A stretch of DNA of 64,000 bases from positions 19,376,677 through 19,440,676 of the forward strand of contig JBBMOA010000020.1 in assembly GCA_037954235.1 (NCBI GenBank), in the 5' to 3' direction. The translations under genes and the position numbers were made by a program. This stretch comes from Aulostomus chinensis (lineage: Eukaryota > Chordata > Actinopteri > Syngnathiformes > Aulostomidae). The notes below the pieces were generated by a model that was not told the origin of the DNA, ran no database searches, and saw only the letters and a program-made list of their open reading frames with translations. Positions within the stretch are counted from its first letter, which is position 1. The number at the start of each line of letters is the position of its first letter. This document shows, piece after piece, positions 22,516-35,079 of this stretch.

Positions 22516-25500
22516 AAAAAAAATCAAATAAGATTTGGGAGTGAGACTGTTTCTCTCTAACTGAACAATATGCAGCGGCATGAATTACAAGGATCTTACT
22601 TGGAGCCTCGGGCTTATATTTTACTTCTAAGAAGGTGTTACTACCCATCTGTTGAAGTCATGCCTAGAAATCTAACAAAATCTGCTCATGCCGGATACAG
22701 TTTGCCTATAAATACAAATGTGCTTTGTTTTTATGTTTGTCTTTCTGTGCTCCCTGCAGTCCCAAGGCACCTTTATTAATCTCGCTCCAAGGAATGTTCA
22801 TTTATAGCCTTTGAAGTAGACACACGGTGGCGAGATTGTCAGAAAACATCAACAGTGTCCAGTGTCCAGTGTCTCCAAAAAAACAACAACAACAAAAACA
22901 ACATTTAAAAAAAATATATATATATATATGTCTGTTGCATCTGAGGAAGGTTTGGAAGAACTTATAAATCAGGTAGATCATGTCATTAAAAAAACAGGCC
23001 TTACACATCCTCCGGGGGCTGCACGTATAAACAAAGTGCCGCAGCCTGACAGCTTTGAATTTAGCAGTGATCAATTATTCTTTGCATGACCCGAGCTATG
23101 CCGGCAGTATCCTGCTCTGCATGATTGATTGACTTTAGAGCTTGTTTTTGTCAGATCATAAAAAAAGAAGCCTAAATTAAAATTGATCAGGCTGTAAAGG
23201 GAGGAGCAAATTTGCGGAACACTTTAACCCTCAATTAAGCTGTTAAAACAAATGGCATCGCACAATTTCTAGGGATTCAAGGCTAAAAACAAGACAAACT
23301 CATTAAATCCTTTATTAAGGGCTTAATAATTAGGGGTATTTTTTTAAGGTTTTTTTTTCATATATTTTAGATTATAAGCCAGACAGATGTTATAGTTCAA
23401 GCAGTAAAGCCTCAAGAGGTGACATTACACACTTAGTTTTCCTGCGCAGGACCTGCATTAGTCATACCTGACATTTATGGTGCACAATTAGCTCTCCGTA
23501 ATGGCTTTTTCTGAAGGAATGTGTGCTCTCCAGAGCGTAGCCCTTAAATAGCACAACCACATTAATTTCACTAATAAGCCACTTTTGGCGTCACTGGTTT
23601 TGCTGTCTGACCCTGCAAGTAAACAATCCATTTACAGATCCCTGGCTCAGTGAAACCTTTGTTTTTAAAATAAACATGTAAATCAGTTCCACCGTGTTAT
23701 GGAATGTTGCTCATTTTCTCCACCAGGGGTTAGTTTTTCCACTGTGGTTTGATAGAATTAAACTGCAGCTATTATTTCCAAGCTGCCTTCCACCCCCTTC
23801 ATTTCTTTTGATTAAAGACAAATAAAGATGAGTTGATTTATTTATTTGGAGCCCCAAGATCGACTTCATCGTGGTCATTTGAAAAAGCTGGTTATTATGT
23901 TGTGTATGTTTGGCCTTATAACCTCTCCTGACTACATGTTCCAGTGCTGACCCTCGAGCTCCTGATGCAGTGTACGCACACGACCATCACTGTACCTAGA
24001 CGAAAAGACTCTTTGCTTTTGTGTCTTGAAGACAGATTTATTGCTGATATTGACGAACATGCTCTGTGTCATATAGCGTGTCATTCAAATGATGTGTTTT
24101 TATCTGGCTTCTTTGGCAACCTGCTATTGTGCGATGTGTTACAACAGTATGTGTTTTTCAACGCTGTTGTTGGTTTATTTTATTTATTTATTTTGTCATT
24201 GTAATGAGCTGATGTACGCACCCGAATGACAAAAAAACATTTGCTGAATGCATACCTGAATGCCAGGGTGACGGTACTCCATGTCATGCCCAGATGAATG
24301 GAAGTTATTTATATTTCTGTTTTGAGGTTCTTTTGCAGGGAGGAGTAAAAGGGCCACGGATATGAAAAAAAAAAAAAAATTTTGAGGTGGAAGATTATTT
24401 TTGTTGTTTTTAATGCATGTTGAGAATTAAGTCCACATGTCAAGAATCAAACTGAAATAACTCTTCAGGTCAGGAATTAAGTCGAAACATTTCCCCTGAA
24501 AATGGCACTTAATTGATTCGTACAATCAGCTGCCCCTGTTAAGAACGGTATGTTTACATGTAACCATGACAACGAGAGTAAGTAGTGTTTCTTATGACAT
24601 TAGATTTTCTTACTGCATTTACGGACTATTTTTTTTTGTTATTTTTTTTTTTACTTGGAGGCCTTTGCATTTTTAGTTACGAATGAGTTTAAGACATATT
24701 CCGTGAACGGAAGTTTAGCGAGGTTGCCTAGCAACAAACCGAAAAGTTGTGCAGGTTCATTGCATGTGCTACATCCCACATGAAAGACTAGTTTATTCAG
24801 CATTCAGCCAATTAACGTATAAACAGGAATATTAGCTGCCCCTAATACAAACACTATATTCAGAAAATCACCTAAACCAGAATGTGGTGGTCATGTAGCG
24901 CTGCGGTATTGATGTCACTTTCAGAAAATGAACTTAAAATGCAACACTTTCCAAATTTTTGCAGGGAAACCACCAAATTTTTTGCGACAGTATGCAAGCA
25001 CTGATTTTTCATTCATTTATGACATCACAAAATTGCTATTCTCTGGTGGGAATGTTAATTCCTTTTTTAACCGTAACCTGAAGACTTCACCCACAGAAAA
25101 GGGCAGACGTGCAAATAATGCGTGGGAGGTGACCGGATGAACCACAACATCGGTCGGTCACGAGCTAACTGGCCAACTAATTAACAGATGTGGAGGCTGC
25201 AGTTAGAGAAAGAGCAAAGACGTGTTTTCCATCTTTTCCAGTACTATTCTTTTTTCGTCTTTTAAAGAAGAAATACCCTTGAACGCTAATATAACTGATG
25301 CTAAAGTGGCAGCTACGCTAACCTCACCTAAACTATGCCCCTTTCTCCCTGAACGCACAAGCTGAAGCCTGACAAGTATGGTCTTCCTGTCAAGTTCCTG
25401 ATATCACGACTAGCAAAACCAGCTGCATGGCAAGCTAGCAAACAAACGCTGGCCCGTGAAGATTTGTCAAATTTTGCATCTGTCCAGAAACTTGGAGGAA

Positions 25501-25659
25501 GTGGTGCCGAACACGAATCTCTGGAAATGGGCAGAAGCAAAACCGTCAGTGGTTACGCCCGCTGAGGAAGGAGGAGATGTGATGAATTGCGTGACGCAAC
25601 TGATCAAGTTGATAAATCCTGAAGGTGTGGAGCTTAGACGGCTTTAATCTTGAACTTTA

Positions 25660-25770
25660 ATCTCCATTTTTTTTTTTTTTACTCGAGGTAGAAAATACAA
25701 CAACAACAAAAAATCTTCCTCCTCTCAGTTTTTCTACCGCCTGGCCCTAATACTCCTCCGTACTTTTGTA
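25660..25770 (-). mobile_element. Single end of the 4257-type MITE
   Basis: On the minus strand GGAGGAGTATTAGGGCCAGG, then GAGAGGAGGAAGATTTT, matches the terminal repeat of the element at 4257-4690. No partner end was found nearby, so this is a solo end or a truncated copy. Confidence 0.55.
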
Positions 25771-27179
25771 TGTATGAAGGCAACATGTAAATAATGAAAA
25801 CAAATACAAATGTAATGAAAAATAAATCAGAAAGCAACGATAGCCTTTTAGCTTTTTTCCTTCCTGTTTTTTTTTTTTTTTTTTTTAGATAGGCCTTTGA
25901 TCTGCATTGTCCGTATTTGGAAGACCCTCTCCAACCTGGGAGAACTGGATAAGTAATTGAGATGCTTGTGTTGTCCCTCCAGCGAGAGCAAACACAGACT
26001 GAGTCACGGAGTGTAGGTGGAGAGACGGAGAGGCAGCACAGAGATTTGTAGCTGCACGCAGGAATGAGCACCTGCGTTGCAACAATCACGGAAAAATAAA
26101 CGGCGGGAGGAGCTCAGCAGAACACTGTGAGCAGTCATGCTACAGAACAAACTGATAGTTCACGCTGTGCCTTCATATTATATTAATAGCCGCGTTTGCA
26201 GCATCCAGCAGAGCAGCAATTATGGATCTTTTTTTTTTTTTTTCCCAGACTGAGAGTTTGGCTTATTATCTACAAAGAAAAAAAAAAAAAGAAAACATAT
26301 AAGCTAACTGGATGCAGAGTCTCCATCACGGTGCATTTGGAGGAATGGCAGGTTTGGTTGGATGTACATGCAGTGGGTGTGACTGCAGCACCAGCTGGGG
26401 AAGAGCTCCCATTACAGGAGTGAGTAAGGAGTGAGTCACACACACCGATGTCTCTGTCAGTGAACACGCTGCAGCACATTAGACAATGTTGAGATGCTTG
26501 CCGAGTCATCGGGGGTGAAGAATGCTACCATAGAACAAAACAAACAACATGCTCCACTTTTTTTTCTGCACTGGGGTATGCTAAACAATGCCGAACACCA
26601 GACGCAGTGGCAGAAGGAATTAATAAGCGCCATAGATCAAAAGGAGTCGGTAGTGTTTCCCTGTGAGTTTGAATGAACAAACATCCAGCACAGAAAAATA
26701 CTCATGTCTGATTTGTGCCAAAAGGGAGTTCACATGTTCTCTCTCTCTCTCTCTTTTTTTTTTTTTTTTTAGAAAATAATTTGTGAAATATTAGATATTC
26801 TGCAGGAAGCAGTTCTGTTATGAAAGTTACAAGTGGGGTCATCGCTTTCTTCTCAGGCGTCATCTCTCTCATCTGTGAATGAGTCAGTTTTCGAACATTT
26901 CAACAGCCTCTTCTTGGCTGCATTAGTGGATCGTGCCAAAAACTATTATGGGGAGAGAAAAAAAAAAAGTGTCAGCACGACTTAAACCTGCTCATCATGC
27001 TCCTAAGTGAAAGCAACAATGCTAGAGTACTGCGGTTTGTGTGTGTGTGTGTGCTGTTCTTCAAATCATATTTCACTCAAGGATGCTGTGATACCCTGGA
27101 GAGCTCCACTTGAAGAGCTCTTAGACTCACACACGAGAAGAAATAGCAAGTCATTGTCAAAAAAAAGGAGAGGATTGGA

Positions 27180-27186
<7 letters not shown>

Positions 27187-27215
<29 letters not shown>
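27187..27215 (+). repeat. (TG)n microsatellite
   Basis: About 14 TG units in intergenic DNA. Confidence 0.95.
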
Positions 27216-27218
<3 letters not shown>

Positions 27219-27493
27219 GTGTGTTTTAATTACAGCTCAATGAGGAGAGATCAATTTTCATTTTGATATTAATTTGATTCATTGCCAAAGCAGTATCTGC
27301 GGATATTTCCTCGCAAAGGGGACTAATGGACTCTCAAGTTGGAATATGCAGACCAAACAAAAATGAAAAGGAGAGATCGAATTGTAATCTGGATAAAAAC
27401 GCTATCTGCATTAATGTCAAGAAGAAAATGCAAACAACTAATGGACTCTGCCTTGACATCCGCCGGCTATGGCAGATGCGCTGAGATTTCAGT

Positions 27494-27512
27494 TACCGCC
27501 CCCTAGAGGCCA
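27494..27512 (-). promoter_or_regulatory. Candidate CTCF motif
   Basis: Minus strand TGGCCTCTAGGGGGCGGTA has the intact AGGGGGCG core. Confidence 0.5.
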
Positions 27513-28479
27513 CTGGGTCAGGGATCTATGGAGTGGGAACGAGATATAATATTTCCTGCAATAAGAGACAGCAACTAGTTTCAGTCACCATTCTGCAAAA
27601 CAAGTTGTTTCCGTTCACGTGTTTTGATGGGCATCTGGAAGTATCGCAGGGCGATGGACACGTCAGGATTCAATTTACAAAAAGAATCTGTCTTGCAAAA
27701 ATCTTTTTACACTTGCTTGATGTGATTTTCGCCCTCTTGGATGGAAACCTCATTTACCAATAAGCTCCCACACAACAAATTCAGAACTGGCCTCCAGACA
27801 GAGTTGCCATATTAGCGGACACAAATTGCCCAACTGAAAGTAATTCTTCAAGAGATTTAACTGTCTGTACACAGCCGAGAGAAGCTTGTCTTCTTATACA
27901 TGCTTCTGTGTAACCGCCATCTTACGATCAAAATATGAATTACAGTATGGATTCAGGTGGCGTACGCGGCCAAAATCTTCTAGGAGAGGTCATTGGTCCG
28001 ATGAAATGATGTCGGAAATGTGAATTTAACAGATATTGATCGGCTGGTGAGGACGGAAGACAGTTCCAATGTGAGGGTTCGTCTTGTACATCAGAGATTT
28101 TCCAAGGTTTTTTTTTTTTTTTTTACAGAAGTGAAGTGACATTCTCAGAGGACTGGGTTGGGAATGAAGGGAGACTGAATTTGAGTGCAAATTTTGGAGA
28201 ATTCTTACAGTTTCCCTGACCTGCCAAGGGGAAGATTGGTGGGGTTGTGATGTAGAGCACGCTAGAGGTTTCAAACTCTTTCTGTTGGGGGAGATAAAGT
28301 AGCTTCAAGGAACCCTGTGAGGATTTCATACCAAGGAGGCTGCTGACCAAAATGGAAAATGAAAACCAAGTCAGGAGCCACGGAGGTCCTTCCTTGCGTT
28401 GTTACAAAGAAAAATAAATAAATCAAACCTATGAGCTGAGCTGACCTGTGATTTTTCCTTTATCTCTTATAAAGAAAAG

Positions 28480-28860
28480 AAATACTTCTTACAGTGACCT
28501 TGAACTTTGACCATCGACATTTTTCAGGTAATTCCACACCAACTGGGCTCCGTATTTTTGTACAATGCGTGAAGAATCAGACATTGAGCTATAGTGTACA
28601 TGTGAGGTCACAACAACCTTTGACCCCCCCCCCCCCCCGAATCCTTTCACTTCATCTGTGAGTCCCAGTGGACATTTGTGGCATCTTTGAAGAAACTGCC
28701 TCAAGGCATTTTAAAGACATCTTATTGAAAAAGAATGGGAGAGACATTACGCGACGTGACAGTGACCTCTCCTCTGACCACCAAAATCTTTTCAGTTCAG
28801 TTTCAGTTCATCCCAGAGTCCTAGTGGATGTTGGAGTGGAGCCAAATCTGAATCAATACC
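28480..28860 (+). repeat. Diverged short tandem repeat with TGACCT/TTTGACC motifs, cluster 1
   Basis: CAGTGACCTTGAACTTTGACC at 28492-28511, then GTGACCTCTCCTCTGACCAC near 28,762 and repeated AGTTCATCC and AGTCC(C/T)AGTGGA elements, show about three decayed units of 110-150 bases. The same family is at 51,320-51,460 and 62,170-62,870. Confidence 0.65.
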
Positions 28861-29649
28861 CCCCCCCCACCCCCCGAAAAAAAAGGATGCTGAGGCATAA
28901 AAAGAATAAAGAGGTAAGAGGCTCTTTATGTAACGTAACAGAAGAAAAACAGGTTGTCATTACACGAGTTCCCGTTAGAACTGAATCAAAAACTGTGAGA
29001 AAATATAAAGACAATGAATGTCTCACACGCTCGGGTTGCAGATGTTGCGGTCCCCCATGCGCTCAGCTCCGTTCCCACTGCAGTCCTTGAGGTTCCAGCT
29101 ATAGATCACAAAGGCATTCTGGTCATGGAAAAAAAAGAAAAAGAAAAAAAGACACCCTCTGGCACAAACTTTTTCCCATCTCCAACGCCGCAGCAGAGCT
29201 GTACCCGTCCCTCCACGTCTATTTTTAGACTTGATATTCTTTGTGGGTGTATTTGCTTTTACATATCGCCTTCAACATGGAAACCTCAGTGGAGAGAAGA
29301 TTGTGTCCCTGCCGCACGACGCTGATGAAAGAGCTGTGTTATATATTTGTCACTGCGTGAAAGATTTTGTCAGTTTTTCAATATCTTTACCAGATTGAGA
29401 GGCATGCATCAAAATCCCCACTATTTCAGTTGGCAGTGTTTCAACCAACACCTCAGCAGAATGGGTTTTGTTCTCAAGTCAGCACGGAAGAAATCGACCT
29501 GAGACGTAAAACCAGAATTTACACAAGGAATAACAGTGCACCTGCAGGAAAATTAGTAAATAGCACTACATAGTGCGATGACTGAAGCATCGGGATTCTT
29601 GTTAGCATTGCAGCAGCAGATTCTTTATGCATGCAGATACTGTAGCTGG

Positions 29650-29651
<2 letters not shown>

Positions 29652-29680
<29 letters not shown>
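29652..29680 (+). repeat. (CTG)n trinucleotide repeat
   Basis: Nearly ten pure TGC units in intergenic DNA. Reading frames over it give poly-Ala or poly-Gln but have no other support. Confidence 0.95.
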
Positions 29681-30276
29681 AAGAGCCCAGTGAATAATGT
29701 GGTCCTGGTTGAGAACCTCTAACATAGAGAAAAAAAAGCTCTCTTTTACAAAAGAGGTATGACCACAACCTACAGCCGCTGTCCCGCTGAGCTCCATCCA
29801 CGATTCCGCAACACCTCTCCAAGAGCATAGGCGGTGAGTTTGCAGGGGAGCCCTTACAAATGCAATGAAAGCAAGGGATTTCGTGTTTTCACACAACTCT
29901 TTTTTTAGCTTTTATCTCGCTTCTGCACTTGTTGGTTGGTCTGTAAGCAAAGGGGAGAGAGGAGGAGAGATGGAACTAATTTTATGGATTCTGAAGCCCG
30001 GAGGAAAATGCCAGATGCCTGTGTAAAGATTTATTTATCAACTCAAAAGCAAGCAAAAGCAAAAGCAGGGTCAGAGTGAAAAACATGTAAAAGTATTTAA
30101 AGTTGGTCACAAGAGGAAGCAGCTGGGCAGCTGCAGGGAACATCTTTTTTTTTTTTAGAAGATAAGATAAGCCAACAAAGCAATTATCAGAGTGGCTTTA
30201 TATCACAAACAACATTATTCAGCATTACAAGCCAAGTTTAATGGAACATTTGTACCGCATTATTTCTGCTAAGGAA

Positions 30277-30400
30277 AAGTTGGACATTTCGGGAGAGTTT
30301 TTTTACTTCCTTGAATGAATGCGACACAGAGTACACCTTCATTTGCGAATGCTAAATACAAAGACACCAGCTGGTTAGCTTAGCATATAGCCTCACAAAT
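30277..30400 (-). repeat. Dispersed fish repeat, AGCTAACCAGCTGG type
   Basis: AAGGAAAAGTTGGACATTTC, followed by ACACCAGCTGGTTAGCTTAG, is the reverse orientation of a common teleost dispersed repeat. The same family appears at 37225-37390 and 56490-57065. Confidence 0.6.
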
Positions 30401-32479
30401 CACACGTTCCATGCGTGACACTCCTTATCAGAAACACATGTAGAACTTTTTTTTCAAGAGTATCTTTCCTACCTTTTCTTGTGAACTTCAACAATTTCTT
30501 GTTCCAGGTCATTTCTTGCTAATAAAACCAAACACTTCCTTAACAACTATAATAAGTGTCTTATGAGATTTTACTTTTTTTTTTTTTTTACCATAAATTA
30601 CACAGTTATACTTGCCAAGGCTTTATTTTCTTATAGTGCATGGATGTTTCTTCATTTTTAAAAGAAATCTAATTTGCTGGGTGAATCATGATGCTTAGTC
30701 ATTTTTAAAATTGCAAAATTATTAAAAGTAAAATTTATGATTTCACTAGAAAATTAAATAAATGCATAAGGTACAACATCATTATTTATTTATATATATT
30801 TATATATATTCATATATATATATATATATATGAATTTTCCTGTGTCAGATTTGAACAAGGATTGCATTTAGATTGTTGCAAAAATGTTGAAGCAAAAATA
30901 ACTTCATTATAGGTGCAGCTAGCTGAGGTTGGAGGCCCAGAACATTTAAAATAAGAAAAAAAAGTTTGAAAACCACACTCAAGATGTTGACAATTATTCA
31001 ACATTCTCAATGAATCCTCAGACTTACAGAATACATATTAAAATGTACTACAGGATAAATGAGATCCAAAACGGAATCAGAACATTCCTCCAATACATCT
31101 GATTAACATTCTGACATTGCTGTTCACACGCACAAGCTAGAAAAACACATATAGCTATTTAAATCGGTCGCCTGTGGCAGAAGCACATCAGGTCATGTTT
31201 TAGAGGAAGTGAAAACTAATCTCTTTCTCCTTCCATATTGGCTTTTGTGTGTATTCGGGGTTGTCTGCCTAATAAACACTCTCACTCCGTGCAGGGTTCC
31301 TACTATCTATGCAATTTAAAAGCTTTCTTCCTCGGGACAAAGAGGAGCAGGGAAGAGATGAAAGGTAATAAAATGGATGACTCAAAAGGACCTGCTCACA
31401 GTAGTGCTGTGGGCATCGTGTGACAGATGCCCGGCCTGAGGAACTGCCTAAAGTCCCTGTTTCTCTTCTACCCTGTTGATAAATCGAACAGAATTCAGAC
31501 TCTTCGTCTTGTCCACAAAAAAAAAAAAAAATGAATGTGCGGTACATCACCGTGGGCACCAGACACACCGGAGCGTCACAAATTGGATTCAAGTGCAGTT
31601 TCATCAACTGATACATTAAAAAGGAATCAACATGCTAGATGAGGGTTTTTTTTTTTCCACCAGCGATGGTATGTAGTAGCAGCTTCTATTCTGAAAAAAA
31701 GAGCTGTGTTTGCTTTGATGTAGATCTGATACACTCCGATAGAAACATGGGCCCCTGCTGCTTTTTATGACTATACGGTGCCAATTTGCACATTAATTGA
31801 GAGCGTTTGAATATCTGCGAGGCAAAACTGACTCTCAGGTGTCTGGTGAAGAAAAAAGTTAATTATTTTGTTCCTTTTCCCTTCCAAATATGCAGCATAG
31901 TCTTATAATGTCACTGTGAAGAGCGAACTCTTAGATAAGAGATTATACTTGAGATGCTCATCTCTAAATGATGAGATTTATGACGGGCAGAATTCTCAAA
32001 CGATAAAGTCGTCCACGTCCTCTTGCTCCAGCCAGACAGCTGTCCCAGTAATTATTACTGCAAAATGCATTCACTGAACCTTGAACCTCCTCCTCTCCAT
32101 GCTTGATTGCGTTAGCAAGAGTTTTATCAGTTTCTCTCCTGGTGAGGCACACGCAGTCTATAGGATAAATGAAATGGAAGGAGTAACACTTTGAGTAATG
32201 CACCGCCCACCCACACACTGTCATTATCTTTAACAATACACCTGGCTCAGTAGGAGCATCCCCTGCAGCCGCCACTTGCGGCATCTCCTGCGCTTCTACA
32301 CTTGAGTCATAGTTTCTTCTCTAAGACCCAAGTCTCTATCGGCAACGATGGCGTTCGCTCCTGCACAGCGAGTGGCAGGATTAGCTTCAGGTGGGGGATT
32401 TCTCTGTTTTATTTATAGCGAGGTTGCTTTTTGCTGCCTAGGGAAAGAGGCGATTGTTTCCAGAGCCAGGACATATCAA

Positions 32480-32766
32480 AGGATGCTTTCACACCTACCT
32501 TTTTAGATCGGCAGAGTCGAACTCTGGTCCATGAAGCTTTTTCTTAAAAACAGGTGTGAAAACAGCAATCAAACATGAGTGAGGACCAAATCGACCCTGT
32601 TGAGGAGGTGGTCTCGGGGGGGCTCTGATGCAGTCCGTTTGTAGTAAGAACATGATCTAACCTCAGTTCCACCACAGTACAAATATTCGCAAGTTGTAGT
32701 CATTCATGCCTTTTTGGACACATCAAAAGATCCAAGCAAACAAACCACAGGTGTGAAAGAGCCCTA
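32480..32766. mobile_element. MITE-like element with TTTCACACCT ends
   Basis: The left end GGATGCTTTCACACCTACC and the right end (minus strand) GGGCTCTTTCACACCTGTGG are inverted relatives. Between them is non-coding sequence with CAGAGTCGAACTCTGG. Fish genomes carry many such non-autonomous DNA elements; the superfamily is not clear. Confidence 0.62.
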
Positions 32767-35079
32767 ATACATTTTTTTAGGATGAATGATAATGACGCCA
32801 TGTCACGTGTAAGTCCTGAGTCCAACTCTGTTTCAATTAAAAGCATCTCGCCAATGTCACGTGTTGATTCAAGTGCGTGTTCCGAACAGCCGGTGATCTA
32901 AAGACCACGTCAATGAGAAACTACCAGCAGCAAAACACAAAAGTGGTGTATTCAGTGACCACTGTAATCAGTCACTCCCACCGAGGTCCATTGCTGTTGC
33001 ACCACACCAATCTTCAAGCACGTCTAGCGACAGAACATCCTAGAACCTACGCTTTGAGCTAAACTCTGTGGAAACTGTTCTGAAGAGGTTCTGACGCTTT
33101 CAAAAAAGTACTCAGCAGGTGACTGAATGAACCATCTGTCAACCAGTGGGATCAACTAACTCACGAAGCCGAGAGGGAGAACATCTTTTCCATGTAGAAA
33201 AGGTTCTCAGAGGTGTTCTTTGAAGAAAAAAGTTCTCTTCATTCCTGAAAGAACTGATGCTGTAGCAGCATCTCCGCTGACGTCTTCAGAAGTCACCACT
33301 GTTGGAGTTTAAAATTAAACAGTGTCTCCAGTTCATCCAAGAAGGGGGGGAATCTGATGGCTGACCAGTACAAGACAGCCATGTTTAACTATAAAGGTTA
33401 ATGTTGGATCCAACTAATATCTTACATTGCATTCACCGTTTGTGAAAAGGGATCCAATCATGACAGTGACGGACTTCAAGAAGGCGTTTTGCATTACTTT
33501 CCAACCATTACTCTAACCACAAAGTAAACTTCTCCTGTTGTAAGATTGAGACCTGCCGTACGGTAGATCGGTGAGCGATTCGTTTCAGCTAAAGCATGTA
33601 AAGAGGGGTTTACCTAAATGGCTCTCAAACTTATCGACTGCTTGGCGGCAGCGGTTTTGTTCTCTCAATCCCAGACAAGGCAAAAGCCAGCAGTCATTAG
33701 CGCTCACCAATATCTGCTGCTTCAGTGCCACAAAGCACTCACGTCTCACAATGACAAGATCAGGAGGGGGTTAGCCACATACATGAGTAAAATGTGTGTA
33801 ACCCGGACATTGTTAGGGAGAATGTTTGGCCTTTACACAAAGCAAGACCAGAGTGGCAACATTCAGCTTGTGGCAGGGGGAGACCTTTAAATGGGGGCCA
33901 GTCACTCAGCTGTCTTAACCTGCTGAATGGAGCCTCAGAAAGGAGGTACAGAACAGTTCGGTATGCTCTGAATACCAACAGGGAGAGAGTGGCAATATGA
34001 GGAAAAAGTGAAAGAGAAGGAGCTGGGAGCCAAAAGACACCTATAGGCAGGAAGCGAAGTGAATGAAGACGAGACAGTGGAAGACAAGGTCACCTGAAAG
34101 CCAGATGGTGATTTACTGCCTTCTAACTGACTCACGACGTTGTCTCTAATTGAGAGTCAATTATCTTTCGATGGCAGATCCAACCGATGGCCGGCTAGTC
34201 TTGAAGAAGGCTTTGTTGACGTCCCCAGGGCACGGGCAAGTCTGTGAGGCTCCACTCCGGTGACAAATCAATCCTGCTTTCTTTTCCCTGGAGAAGCGGA
34301 GGGGAAGGGCTGATTGTAAGAGGACACGTGACTGATGTCCAGGGACATTACGTACCTTTACACTTCAGCTGTAGAGGAAAGAAATGATGCTTTTAAAGGC
34401 TGATCACAAGGTGGGTGGTTGCAATTGATCATGATGTTTTACAGGAATAATGACGACGACGAGAAAGAAGAGGATTGACGAGCTCTTTAACAAGCTGTCA
34501 AGTTTTGTTTGAACATAACTGAACTCAGTTGTAGTGTTTCTTGATGCACTCTCTCACACACTGAAATGGACAAAAGTAGAATAGCTGGAAAATTGCTCAT
34601 TATTTGTAAGCAAGATGTATGAGGTGACTACTCATCTGCTAATCAATCCTTCATTATCCTGTGGGCAGATGCTTGAAGCGGTTAGGGCTGTTGTAGAAAA
34701 ACTCTTACACTGGGTCAAAGGTTGCCTGTGAGGAACGGCAGCGGCAGAATCGATGTATTGACAGTGTTGCAGCTGCAGGATCATAGCAGTATAAAGCCCT
34801 TTAGCACAACTATATCACAGGGAGTGCATAAGTGTGTGGTGTCATTAAAGAAACACAAGGTCTTTTTGGTGGAATACACTTGTTTATCATCTTCCTTCCC
34901 CAGATCCAAACAACTCTTTTGAGTATTGGCTAGCTGAGACTCTCACACACCAGCTGACCCCAAGTTAGCGTAACGGAACAAACGGTAGCAGATAGGCGGG
35001 TTGGCACACCTCAGGCAAAAATGCTTTTCTTCTCAGTATTCTTGAACCGCTTCAGCGTAAACTGTTACGTTCACTGCTT
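32767..35079. other. Intergenic desert
   Basis: No repeat family or gene recognised. Frames of up to 90 codons show no domain. Confidence 0.4.

Larger units (their letters stand above)
22516..28479. other. Intergenic desert
   Basis: Mostly AT-rich unique-looking sequence with A/T homopolymers (24,365, 25,670, 25,868, 26,228, 26,753, 28,108), a short (TA)n at 22,915, one MITE end at 25,660, a (TG)n and a CTCF-like motif at 27,494. Stretches at 23,205-23,345 and 23,480-23,560 are rich in TAATTA-type words and could be conserved elements. Confidence 0.4.
28861..32479. other. Intergenic desert
   Basis: Holds the (CTG)n tract, a dispersed repeat at 30,277 and an (AT)n-rich patch at 30,783-30,831. 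The open frames at 28668-29090 and 29014-29325 are repeat or chance frames. No gene. Confidence 0.4.

Noticed and set aside
25679..26089. 136-codon minus-strand frame
   Set aside because: It crosses homopolymers and a MITE end, with poly-Lys and low-complexity segments.
29652..29680. Poly-glutamine coding repeat
   Set aside because: The (CTG)n tract lies in a chance frame with no other gene evidence.
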